Assembly (NCBI RefSeq): GCF_001625305.1
Contig: NW_017802379.1
Span: forward strand, 7,733,701-7,797,700
Source of the DNA: Branchiostoma belcheri
Lineage: Eukaryota > Chordata > Leptocardii > Amphioxiformes > Branchiostomatidae
Direction: 5' to 3'
DNA length: 64,000 nt
The notes beneath the pieces were generated by a model that saw only the letters and a program-made list of their open reading frames with translations, did not search any database and was not told the origin of the DNA. The translations under genes were made by a program, and so were the position numbers. How positions within the stretch are numbered: the first letter of the stretch is position 1; each line of letters begins with the position of its first letter. Shown here piece by piece: positions 20,849-31,300 of the stretch.

Positions 20849-23800
20849 ATGAAGGGCGCTAGTAAGATGCCCACTACCAGAACTCCGTCAGGCCGCACGG
20901 CAGGGTCGCGACCCCTGGGGTCCACGCGGCACTCCCAGCCTCCCATGTTCCCTCCAGTCGCGCAGTACAAACTGAACAGTACGCGGACACCGCCGTATTC
21001 GCCGCGGTCCATGCCAAACGGGATTTACGGGATCGGGATGGGCCTTCCCGCGGACTCCTCACCGCAGCCGTCCAGGCCTCCAACAGCCAAGCAGGAAGTA
21101 CGGATAGAGGAGAGGATCGTTTATGTAGAGAGGGAAAAAGACAACACTAGGGAGAAGGAACTTCTGGTAGGTGTACTGTTCATTGTGTGGAAAACTAACT
21201 GAAATTTACTTTATGTTCACGGTAGCAAAAGTTTGCAGAGAAAAATACGTAGAGCTGTTTTACAGAACTAAATGTTCGCAGTGTCAGCAGGTGCAGAAAA
21301 AAGAAAGTCAGCAAATTATTTGTTAGTGGTAATGATAAGTTTGCGGTACAGAAGTGACAAGAAAACACAAAAGAGGGTCCTTGGATTCGAACCCAGGCGG
21401 CCAGCTTACAAACCCAACGCACTAACCGCAAAGCCAAAAGATCCGGACCTATTGGACTGGTCAGTTGGTGGCACTTGAAACCCAGTGTTACACTGCTCCC
21501 CCTTTTACTTTATTAAATTCGTCCACAAATCTCTGAGAGCGATATACCTGTGTGGTACATTTTTGCCATCACTCACAGGGAAAGTGTTTGTTGTACATTG
21601 TGTCTGGACAAGTAAAATTGTTACACATTGAACAGCTTTTTATTTCCTTAGAAATGTTATTTTATTTCCTTAGAAATGTTATGAAAATTTTGTCTCAAAT
21701 TCACAGGAGAAAGAAGAAAAATACAAGCAGAAGATCAGCAAGTTGGAAAAGTTGATAGAACAACTGAGGACAGAAATCAAGCAGAGACAACAGGACATCG
21801 ATAATCTACAGCAGCAACTAATATCTAAGGTAAAGTTGCTAGTGTCTTTCTTTACTGTAGGTACAGTATGACCAGGACAGATCATTTAGCCAACATGCCA
21901 CAGAAGCCTTGATTGTCTGCTCCAGTCTTTGCTTATTACTGAATAATGGCATCCAATGAAATTTCAAGATATATAGCAAAACAAAAAAATATTCTAGATG
22001 AGGAAATCTGTTTGATGTTGACATTTACTGTCATTTCTCAGCACATTTAGTCCTAATTTTAGACTTACTTTAAGTTTTAACATAGCCCCAAAACAAGCTA
22101 AGTTAGAACAAGGACATTATATACTCTCTGTGCAATGTCCTTGGTGTTTTTTGGCACCATCCATAGCTAAATAAGCCTACGATATGAAACAATTAACCGT
22201 TTTCTGATACTAGTGATAGTGACATCACATTAATTTTTGCCTCACATATATCAGAATGCTATAGGATAGAATTGATCCAGCTTACTGCATTAAAAGGATG
22301 ACCAGAAAATTGACCTTGAAAATCCAGTTTTGCCATCCTGAAATTGCATTGAATGCCTTTAATGTTTAACATTTCTATCCCTACATGCACTATAGGCAGA
22401 AGAGTATCAGAATGAGTTAGAGTTGGAGAGACAGGCCCACACTGCCACCAGACAGGAGCTGGACAAGGTTCGAGAGGAACTGGCACAGAAGGAGGCAGAG
22501 ATACAGGAGATAAAGACTCTACATGAGACAGAGATGGCCAGGATAGAGGAACAGGTAAATACACAAACAAACAAACAATTAACCATGCTACTTAACAGGT
22601 GGTTGGGCTTGTGAAACAGGTTGATAAATAAAGAAACAACATAATAAATGTAGGAAAAACTGGAAAAATAAATGGCTTGTAAGTTGTAGTACAATGTATG
22701 TTCTTTTTTATATTTCTTGGTACAGGAAAATAGGGAATGCAACACTGTTTTACTGGCATTTATTTTGTATTCAGCGCAATGATTTAGGCTTGTTTTTACA
22801 CTTAGTTAATAATGCAATGATAATGATAAACTGGTTTGTGTTATGATAGCTTCAACAGAAGATAATGATGATGATGATAATGATGATGATGGACTGGTCT
22901 CTGTTGTAGCTTCAACAGAAGATGACAGAGATGCAGGAGACCCATAAGAAGGAGCTGGCTTCTCGAGACGAGGCACTAAGGAGGCTGAAGGAACACATGG
23001 CCAGCGCCCTGCAGGATAACTCCAGGTAAAACTCCTTCTGACATTCACAAGGAAATTGTCATTCAAGCAACTGGATAGATTTTATGTTACATGTAGCTGT
23101 TTCAAGTAGCATCATCTACTTTTTTTGTCACTGATGGAATGTAGCAGATGCTACTTGAAACTGTCTGACATTAAATCTCAAAATCTATCTAGTTGCTCGA
23201 GTAACAATTTCCTTGTGTACCTCATTACCTGGATGTCTAACCTTCATTGACATATGTCCTGATACTAACATACCAGGAAGGCTAAAACGTAAAAGCTCAT
23301 TAGAAAGATTTCCTGCATTGAATCTTTCCGAAGTCTTAGGAAACAACAGTAAAGTAAGATTGTGTAGCATTCCTTCATGAAAATTCCATCATGGTGTTCC
23401 CAACATATTAACAAGGCAGTATGTATCAAAACCTGAGAGGAATGAAATGAAATATTTACCTTCTTGACTTGCAGTGAGAGACAACGTCAGCTAGAAGAGC
23501 TGACTAAGGAGCTGAAGAAGATGTCAGAAGAGACAGAGATGCTGAAGAGTAAACTCAAGGGAATGATCGCCAAAAATAAGGTAGGAGAGAACGACTTCCT
23601 TATTCAATTTACAAATGATTCTATTGTAGGAGGTGGGGCCTAGGAAAATAAATACTGTGTTTCCAGTTTCCCCGACCGACCCTAGAAAAAACTGCCGACC
23701 CCAGCCTTCTTTTGGGTGGATCCCTGCAAGGGACATAAATTTTTCGAGCTGATCAACCTTTTCTAACTCACTGATCAATCTGACACCGGAGTGATGAAAT

Positions 23801-25116
23801 CGGTTTTGCAACATTGACATTGAAAACAGAAGTGTGCTCATGCAAGTTTTACTTTGTTAAACTGTACTGTATAAGTTGGATCACTAGAGATTGTCAAAGT
23901 CTCATAAAAAAGAAAAAAAAAAGATAATCCCTACCTACCGACCCTAATTTTTTCAGGACCGAAACAGGAAACACAACATTTTTTCTTTTTTCATAGGCCT
24001 GGCTACAAGCTTAACAGACTTTAGTATCACATTAAAAGAATGACCAGAAAATTGACTTTGAACATTCCAGTTGTATCGCTGTGAAAATGTAATGGATGCC
24101 TTTACCCTAACCCTCCCCCTTCCCCCAGGGTCATGACTGTAAGAACTGTGCAGTACTGAGTGAACAGATCCAGACTAACCCTCCCCCTCTCCCCCAGGGT
24201 CATGACTGTAAGAACTGTGCAGTACTGAGTGAACAGATCCAGACTGACCCTCCCTCTCCCCCAGGGTCATGACTGTAAGAACTGTGCAGTACTGAGTGAA
24301 CAGATCCAGACTGACCCTCCCTCTCCCCCAGGGTCATGACTGTAAGAACTGTGCAGTACTGAGTGAACAGATCCAGACTAACCCTCCCCCTCTCCCCCAG
24401 GGTCATGACTGTAAGAACTGTGCAGTACTGAGTGAACAGATCCAGACTAACCCTCCCCCTCTCCCCCAGGGTCATGACTGTAAGAACTGTGCAGTACTGA
24501 GTGAACAGATCCAGAAGATCCAGCTGCAGCTCAGGTTAAAGGACAAGACTATAGAGGAGAAGGAGAAAGGCCTGCTGGAACTCAAGCAGCTCTGTATCAA
24601 GTTTGAGAAACAACTCATGCAACAGGTGGGTAATGAAGATTGAGTAGAGACAGAAAATTGAACATTTTGAGAGGCAAATCATGGGGTTCAGAGTGCTTGT
24701 CAGTGGTCCTTTGGATGTTTTTATATTTTTACCTGAGATATATTTTATTTTGTCCATCAAATTTGATGGATTGATTTATGTGCATTAATACATTGCATAT
24801 AAGTGGAATATTGATGTCTTATGCACAAGTTTGTTTACTTTTAACCTCGCGCTCTTGATAACTCATATACTAGTAGCTGTTTATGAGCAGCTGAACTGAT
24901 GAGGTTTTTCATCATTTTCATCTTGTTTTAGTGCTTGCCTTGATTAATAAAGAATCTAATGATGTTTAACACACCTGTCACACACCAATAAGTTCCTGCA
25001 GTTGACAGAAAGACTAGAGCCTTGCTTCACAAAAAGTTTTGTGTTTTCTACAGGACAAGCTGCTACAGGAGTGGCAGGTGTACTCGGAGCTGAGTGAGAG
25101 AGTCAGGAAGTGTTAG
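20849..25116 (+). CDS. Coiled-coil protein, unidentified (seven exons, about 346 aa)
   Basis: Exons are 20849-21166, 21707-21829, 22396-22554, 22910-23025, 23475-23580, 24470-24625 and 25054-25116. All are GT-AG and phase-consistent. The start is the first in-frame ATG (MKGASKMPTTRTPSGR), with a second Met six codons on; a tiny out-of-frame ATG ORF at 20842 precedes it. Residues 1-90 are a Ser/Thr/Pro/Arg-rich, probably disordered head. About 95-340 is an almost continuous Glu/Lys/Gln-rich coiled coil. A short Cys motif, GHDCKNCAVLSEQI, opens exon 6, and the protein ends ELSERVRKC. I do not recognise an orthologue; a structural or ciliary/centrosomal role is only a guess from the coil. The exon-6 acceptor is tandemly repeated six times (see 24129-24538). 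Confidence 0.8.
21375..21450 (-). repeat. tRNA-derived SINE head
   Basis: On the minus strand there is an A-box-like TGCGGTTAGTGCGTTGG (within 21414-21436) and, downstream, a B box GGTTCGAATCC (21383-21393). The flanking stems do not close into a tRNA cloverleaf, so this is a tRNA-derived repeat, not a tRNA gene. It interrupts a mariner-like MITE fragment. Confidence 0.55.
22830..22923 (+). repeat. Tandem duplication of the exon-4 acceptor
   Basis: ACTGGTTTGTGTTATGATAG/CTTCAACAGAAGAT is repeated 60 bases later as ACTGGTCTCTGTTGTAG/CTTCAACAGAAGAT. A (GAT)n-like stretch separates the copies. Use of the upstream acceptor (22850) would read into the TAG of the downstream acceptor, so only 22910 is productive. 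Confidence 0.7.
23046..23217. mobile_element. Fold-back MITE, CACAAGGAAATTGT ends
   Basis: The left arm (CACAAGGAAATTGTC, AAGCAACTGGATAGATTTTA, TTTCAAGTAGCATC) is the imperfect reverse complement of the right arm, which ends AACAATTTCCTTGTG. It lies in the intron between exons 4 and 5 of the coiled-coil gene. Fragment at about 5650-5705. Confidence 0.6.
24129..24538 (+). repeat. Six tandem copies of an intron-exon boundary
   Basis: Unit: polypyrimidine tract, CCCCCAG acceptor, then 45 bases coding GHDCKNCAVLSEQIQ. Copies start (first exonic base) at 24129, 24198, 24265, 24332, 24401 and 24470, so the spacings are 69, 67, 67, 69 and 69. Each copy keeps a complete acceptor. Reading from acceptors 1-3 reaches TGA in a later copy because of the 67-bp units. 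Acceptors 4, 5 and 6 all stay open, adding 46, 23 or 0 residues (SEQIQTNPPPLPQ repeats). Confidence 0.9.
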
Positions 25117-26680
25117 ACAACTTGTACATTGTACCTACATTGTAAGGCTAGCTGCCACAGTGCATTTAGTGTTTCCTATAGTACCCATGCAGTTATGCAG
25201 TTAAAATTTACACTTAAAGGGACAGCACAGTAAAAGAAACTTTTTTACCAAGGGCTTTCCAATGTATTTAGTCTTCCTGGAGAGTTTTTAAGCCAGAAGA
25301 ATCAAAGCTTTTGCCGTACATTGATTGATCTCAGAGATTCTGGGTTGTTCTTTTACTGATATTTGTTTTTCTAGTCCTCCGTCCCAACATTACTTTTTTT
25401 ATGATTATCATTTAGTAAACCCCTGAAAACTCAAATGCAAGGATAAATATTGATACATACATCCTTTTTAACAAAATGTCATATATTAAACATCTTCTAG
25501 CAGTATTTGTATTCATAGATGCTACAAGGATCATTGTGGAAACATACTTGGTAATTGAGCAACAGCTGAGTTTAGCTACAATGCCAAAGTGAACAGTACT
25601 GAATGATATGTACATGTGCATGTATATACAATATCTAATGCAGTTGGGAAGTTTTCGATCATGTCAAACCAGTATTAAAGGAGACATTTAAAGTTGATAA
25701 GACCATAAACTCTCATCAGGGCAGCTTAGAGAATTAAGTTATCTAGTAAAGACTGGAAACAGAAGTGTGAAAGAGGGAAGATAATCATAGTACTAGTAAT
25801 AATTAACAAATCTCAATATTTTCACAGACTTTGAAAAAGCTATCAAAGTTCTTCTTTGATATAACATTAGAAGAGCTCTTGTACCCCAAATATGTGTGTG
25901 CACAATTCAAATTGAGAATATATTGATCATGCATTTGAACTGATGTACATGTACCATGTAGACTATTGTGAGATAGAGCATGGAGGTAGAATTCTACCTC
26001 CATGGATAGAGATACGGTATTGTATTGTCACAGGTTCACCTGTCGCAGTATGTTTGTAGACATTCATGCATTTAGACAATCAAGTCATACAAAATGCCGT
26101 TGGAGCAAATATTGTATTGCAGTGTTGTGTGTTAATTTTCAAGAAAATGAAAAGTAAAAAAAAAATTAGTGAAATTTACACATGCTGAGCTTTGTACAAT
26201 ATGCAATATCAATATAATCGCTGAGGAAATGAAAATAAAACATGTATTTTTGAATCCATTTACTGTCTGAAAGTCTGCTTTTTCTGTCAATGTTTTTACT
26301 ATTGATACATGTATCGGATGATTGAAACATGTATGCAAGGACATGTACATGTCCATGATGATGATCACACAAACATAACCTTCTTGGCGAAGGTAATAAT
26401 TTCGCTAGACGGCGCTGCTGTACGGCATAACAATCATCCTGGGAACGATACTCAATGCCTGTTGGATGGTTCCAACTATCATCTAGTAAGGGGTGTGATT
26501 TCACACCATATATAATAAAGTTTCGCACATGTATGAGCTATCTACACATTCTTTCGACTACAAATTTGCACATATTATTGTAATCAATATCATGTGAATT
26601 TATAATTAGTTGTCAAAGATGCCTGAATAACTGAAGTTAGAATTTAACATACCTCCCTCTTTCATTATGGTCTCGTCCAT
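25117..26680. other. 3' UTR and intergenic region
   Basis: AT-rich. AATAAA signals occur at 26234-26239 and 26514-26519, either of which could serve the coiled-coil gene if its UTR is long. A short palindrome with CTACCTCCATGG words is near 25980. No exon is recognisable. Confidence 0.4.
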
Positions 26681-26763
26681 TTTAGCGCGCAAAAATTTGT
26701 TTGACAAACATGGCGGCCAGAAAGAGTCTATGAATTTTGCCGGTCTTGAAAGCGGGAAGAAAG
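26681..26763 (+). promoter_or_regulatory. Candidate SLF1 promoter/untranslated first exon
   Basis: TTTAGCGCGCAAAA (26681-26694) resembles an E2F-type element. AACATGGCGGC at 26708-26718 fits the YY1 consensus, and its ATG would start only a seven-codon uORF. AAG/GTAAGT at 26763 is a strong splice donor. CpG-rich DNA continues to about 27120. An acceptor-like TGCCCCAG at 28321-28328 precedes the SLF1 ATG. E2F control would suit a replication-repair gene, but this is inference. Confidence 0.45.
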
Positions 26764-27183
26764 GTAAGTCAATCTTAACATAGTTAGCCTAAAATCTAAA
26801 CCACTATGTTAAGGAAATAATGGGGATTGTAAGAAACCAAAAAGTGCAACTTTAGGGAGTCAACAGTGTGGAAAAATGTGATGTTAACTCTAGGAGGGAG
26901 GGGGGCGAGAGATCTTACCTCGACTCGGTTTCTGCCGTCTATGTGATAAATACTCGCTTTCTTGTCCGCTCAAAACTTCTGCAACTTAGTACAAGCCTTC
27001 CTGTACGCTTCGCCGTCGTTTGAGTCAGCGTTGTTACAGACTGAGAAAACGAAATTCGGTTGTGTCTGCCTCGCATGCCCGGGCTTGCGCTCGAAGTAGG
27101 CTGACTCAGCTCACCGAGAGCGCGCGAGTTTCTCCCAAATCAAAACCAGATGTGCGCTAAAGTTATAATTTCCGCACAAGTAG

Positions 27184-27421
27184 TAGTCTCCTCCAGGCCT
27201 TCCTACGGGGGTTCGGATAATGGTCAAAAAGAGGAAATGCTGTAATTCGCCAGGAGAGTAAGTCCGCGGGAGGGTTAATTTTCCCCCTACAGCGCGGGCA
27301 AAAATGAACTCGTCGAGATATCGGTGGCTAAACTCCCCTGGCAAATAACGTTAATTTTATTCTCCCTATCCGGCTAAATTTAACTTATTTTGAACCCGCG
27401 TTGTTAGTCTTGTGGAGACCA
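27184..27421. mobile_element. Diverged TAGTC-type MITE
   Basis: Begins TAGTCTCCTCCAGGC and ends near GTGGAGACCA. The flanks CACAAGTAG (27175-27183) and CACAAGAAG (27422-27430) match at 8 of 9 bases. Interior words (TAAACTCCCCTGGCAAAT) are shared with 47911-48118 and 63683-63882. An older copy of that family. Confidence 0.6.
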
Positions 27422-27976
27422 CACAAGAAGCTCCAAATGGTTCATTTTACCGGCTGTACTCCAAATAATTTATGGTCGCGAAAGTAGACAGAAGCCACAT
27501 ATGGGCTGAGTGTTGTTGTTGTGTTAGTTGTGAGCCGTCACTGCAAAATGTCGGCTGAATAAAACACTTGGTCGTGGATTCAAGACAAATAGTTTTTTCC
27601 CCTGTAGGAATAAGGTGTGGACTGTATTACTCCTACAGGGGAAATCTATTTGCCTTGAATGGATTATACGATTTATAAGGCTTAAGCCCAACACAACAAC
27701 AACAACACTCAGATATTCAGTTATGTGGCTTCTGTCTACTTTGCACCATTTAGGCCATGCCAATTTTTTTACCCTGTCACTTCATATTTTTCTGGAAAAA
27801 TCTGCAAACCAACAAATTAAATTGGTGTGGCCTTTTCAAGTACAGTAAAATAGTAATAGTAGTCGAAGCCCTCACTCTGAGGTGCTATTACAAGTTTAGT
27901 GGTACAAATATAACACTAGTGTAATATTTCAGCTCTAGCTAGTAGTAGTACACAAGTCATAAACGTTACACTAGTA

Positions 27977-28211
27977 TAGCCTCCATAGCATGCCAAAAAC
28001 AGGGTTTGGGGGGTCTTCATGATCTTTGGGAGCTTTTATGTGCTGTTTTCTGATAGCATATAGACAACATAGCCGTCCTGGTTGAATTACCCCCGTTTTT
28101 AGAACTGGGCTAATCAGAAAACAGCTGAACCCCCGATTTTAGAACTGGGCTAATCAGAAAACAGCTGAAGACCACCAAACCCCCATTTCTATAAGGCTGC
28201 TACGGAGGCTA
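27977..28211. mobile_element. TAGCC...GGCTA MITE with perfect 9-bp target duplication
   Basis: 235 bp, beginning TAGCCTCCATAGCATG and ending GCTGCTACGGAGGCTA. The direct flanks ACACTAGTA are at 27968-27976 and 28212-28220. The interior has a tandem repeat of 'ttttagaactgggctaatca'. Same family as 8050-8242. It lies 145 bases upstream of the SLF1 start codon. Confidence 0.85.
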
Positions 28212-28356
28212 ACACTAGTACATTGTAAACTTTGTGCATGCGATCAGCCAGACATTATAGCATTAGTTTCACACTTACACAGGAATCAGGATCCTGTTTT
28301 ATACATCAGATTGAGTCTGCTGCCCCAGTTGGAACTTGTTGGAAGTATTTCTCATC

Positions 28357-31300
28357 ATGGCGGCAAACTGTCGCCAACGGTACGTCTTCCAACTGTCCGG
28401 CTTCTCTGGACAGGAAAAGGACGATCTGACTTCTAAGATACAGAAACTCAAAGGAATCTGTCTTCAGGAACAGGTAAATTATATTATTATAATTATGAAT
28501 TTTAAAACTTCACTATATCTACAGTGGTTTTGTCTTTCTCCGTACAGATAGTGTTAGAAACTTGTAATGGAATTTATGTCAAGCTTCTGCAACAAATCTC
28601 CTAGTCCATTGTCTAAGTTGGTAATTTATTCATTCACACATTGTACTACATCATAGTACATGTATTATTTGTCATACATGTCCATGTATGTGTCAAGTCT
28701 TTTCAGTTCACAGGTCTTTCATCCAACACAGGGTACAAAGTACTGTATTGTCTGGATACAGATGCAGCAACAATTGAAATGTAAATGTCAAGTTGAATGC
28801 AAATTGTACCTGTCTGGAACACACCTATTGACATGATAATTCTCGGAGGAGTCACTATCATGTCTGTATCATAATTACCATGACAGTAGCACATGTGGCA
28901 GGATCTTTTGTCTATTGTCTTACTACTAGTACTTCTCACCTAGGTGTTAACCTTTAGAGTGCTGTTTTGTTCTCCAACACATAAGTGTGTTAACCCTCAG
29001 AGTGCTGTGTTATTCCCCAGCCCTACAAGCCCAGTTGTACCCACATCATCTCCAGTAAACCCTGCAGGAGTGAGAAGTACCTGGCTGCTTGTGCTGCAGG
29101 TGAGGAAGTTTTTATGTTTGTTTGTGCCTTTATTTCACAAATTGCAAAAAAAGTTATCATTTCAGTTTTCAGACATTTGAACATATATTTTCCTGATGTC
29201 CATGCATCCGAGATGCAATTTCAGGACTGCAAAAGCCAAAACTGAATTTTCAAAATCAATTTTCAGGTCTTTCTTATCTGTGATGTAAAAATATAATGCT
29301 GAGTGCTGACAAAAAACAGTTGCTTATTTTGTATCATAGGTTGGTTCTATAGTATTTATAGGCGGTACCCAAAAAATATAGGGATGTCTCATGTAGCTTC
29401 TTTTGTGGCTATTTTAAACACTTCAACAAGTATGAAATGACGACAATGTACTAAGAAATGGCAGTAAATGTCAATATCAGACAGATTTCCTCATTCAGAA
29501 TATTTTTGTTTTGCCACTCAGAAATTGCACTTGTTGTCCAACAGTTCCATATATGTGTTGACAAATGTTGGTTATGAGAAATTATTGACCAGTGATAACT
29601 TCTCCAGGAAAGTGGATCGTGACGAGGAAGTTTGTTGACGACAGCACCGCGGCAGGGCGGTGGTTAGACGAGAGTTCTTACGAGTACGGGCACAAGTCCA
29701 TGCTCCAAAAGACCTACTCTGTGACCCTACAACAGGCACCTCGGCGCTGGAGACAGAGAGTCGCTAAGGAGAAAGTCGGGGCGTTCGCCGGATGGCGTTC
29801 CATCGTAGTTGTGGACGACCAGAAACGTAGAGCAGCGTACAAAAGGTACACCAATTGACACTTATGTTATTGTTTTCTTATTTTGTTGTTGTCAGTATTG
29901 CTTCAACCAAAAATGGGCTGTGTCTGACTGCTTAGAAGTTTTTGTGTAATATTTTCATTGGGTTGAAATTAGTACTGTACAAAGACATTACTATCTCTGT
30001 ATCAGTGTTCTAGCCTGAAATTTTTTTGTCTGGATTTTGTTGGACTTCGAGTCGAATGCCAGCATGAAACAATTCTGGGGGAGTCTGGTGGCATGCTCTG
30101 TGAGGAAAATTTTGAAATATTGACCCTTTGAAATGCTAGTTCTAGAATTTTGAGGGACAAATTTTGCTGGCCAATGATGGCATTTCTTTTCATATTTTCA
30201 CGTGCAGATTTTTGTACTTTTATATTTGAGGTTTTCGTGGTCACTTCTGTACCACAAATTTATCATTACCGTGAACAAATAATTTACTGACTTTCTTTTT
30301 GCTGCAACTGCCGCCACACCAAACATATAGTTCCGCAAAGATGTCCATTTTTCTCGGACCACAAACTTTTACTGCCATGAACATAACGTGACTTACCTAC
30401 GAGTTACAGTAATCTAATACTAGTAGTAGGTTATGTACAGCCTAGACAAGAATTAAAACTTTCATAAGATTTGATTTATAATTGTGTTTTACTGTCCCTC
30501 CCAGACTGTTGTTAGCAGGAGGTGCGACCGTACTGAAGGCTAAAACAGTAGCCCACAGCCAGGCTGTCTACGCCCCACAACTCACACACGTCTTCCTGGA
30601 GAAGAAGTATGACTCTTCCTTCCGCCTGCTGAGACGTCGAGGTGTCCTGTGTCTGTCTCCTGACTACATCGCTGAGTTTCTTCTACGGGTGAGAGAGAAA
30701 GGGTTTTCTTACAAAAGTCAAAAGTAGAAATATTGAAAATTTTTGTTCTATTCATGGAGTGATGCCCAATGCAGTTTTTAGGGCGTGAAAACCAGATTTT
30801 TCAAACTCAATATTCTAGTCACTTACACTGTCCCAATGTATATATATATATAAATTTTCATGGAGTGAATATTGTGACAATTGTGACAGGCTGATTTTTT
30901 GGGGAACTACCCAGAAAATGAAGGACTCACATCTTGGGGCTTGTTTCTGCACTGTTATAAATGCCCAACATATGAAATCAATGCATTTACTACTATATGT
31001 GCTAATGTGGGGTTCAGGTCCAGATTCAAGTCCAGAGGTTTAGGTTCAGTTCCGGACTTGTAAACCCATGGCATATACAAAATTGCATGTTGGCAACCTC
31101 GCAATGTTGTCTGGGTGAAACTTTGGCCACATAACATGGAGGCAGGTACTTGACGATGCCCGAAGGCAATGTTTTCTTCATTTTGCAGCAAAGATTTTGC
31201 AATCTACGGAAGGTTTTAGATGGTTTGGAAAGAAAAGGGGTATGTAAAATGGTCTTTTATGCTAATAAGCCCGGACTCGGTTCTTGACTTTTAGGTTTTT

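Noticed and set aside
24200-24475. Minus-strand repetitive ORF
   Set aside because: Read through the tandem acceptor repeat in antisense; periodicity explains the open frame.
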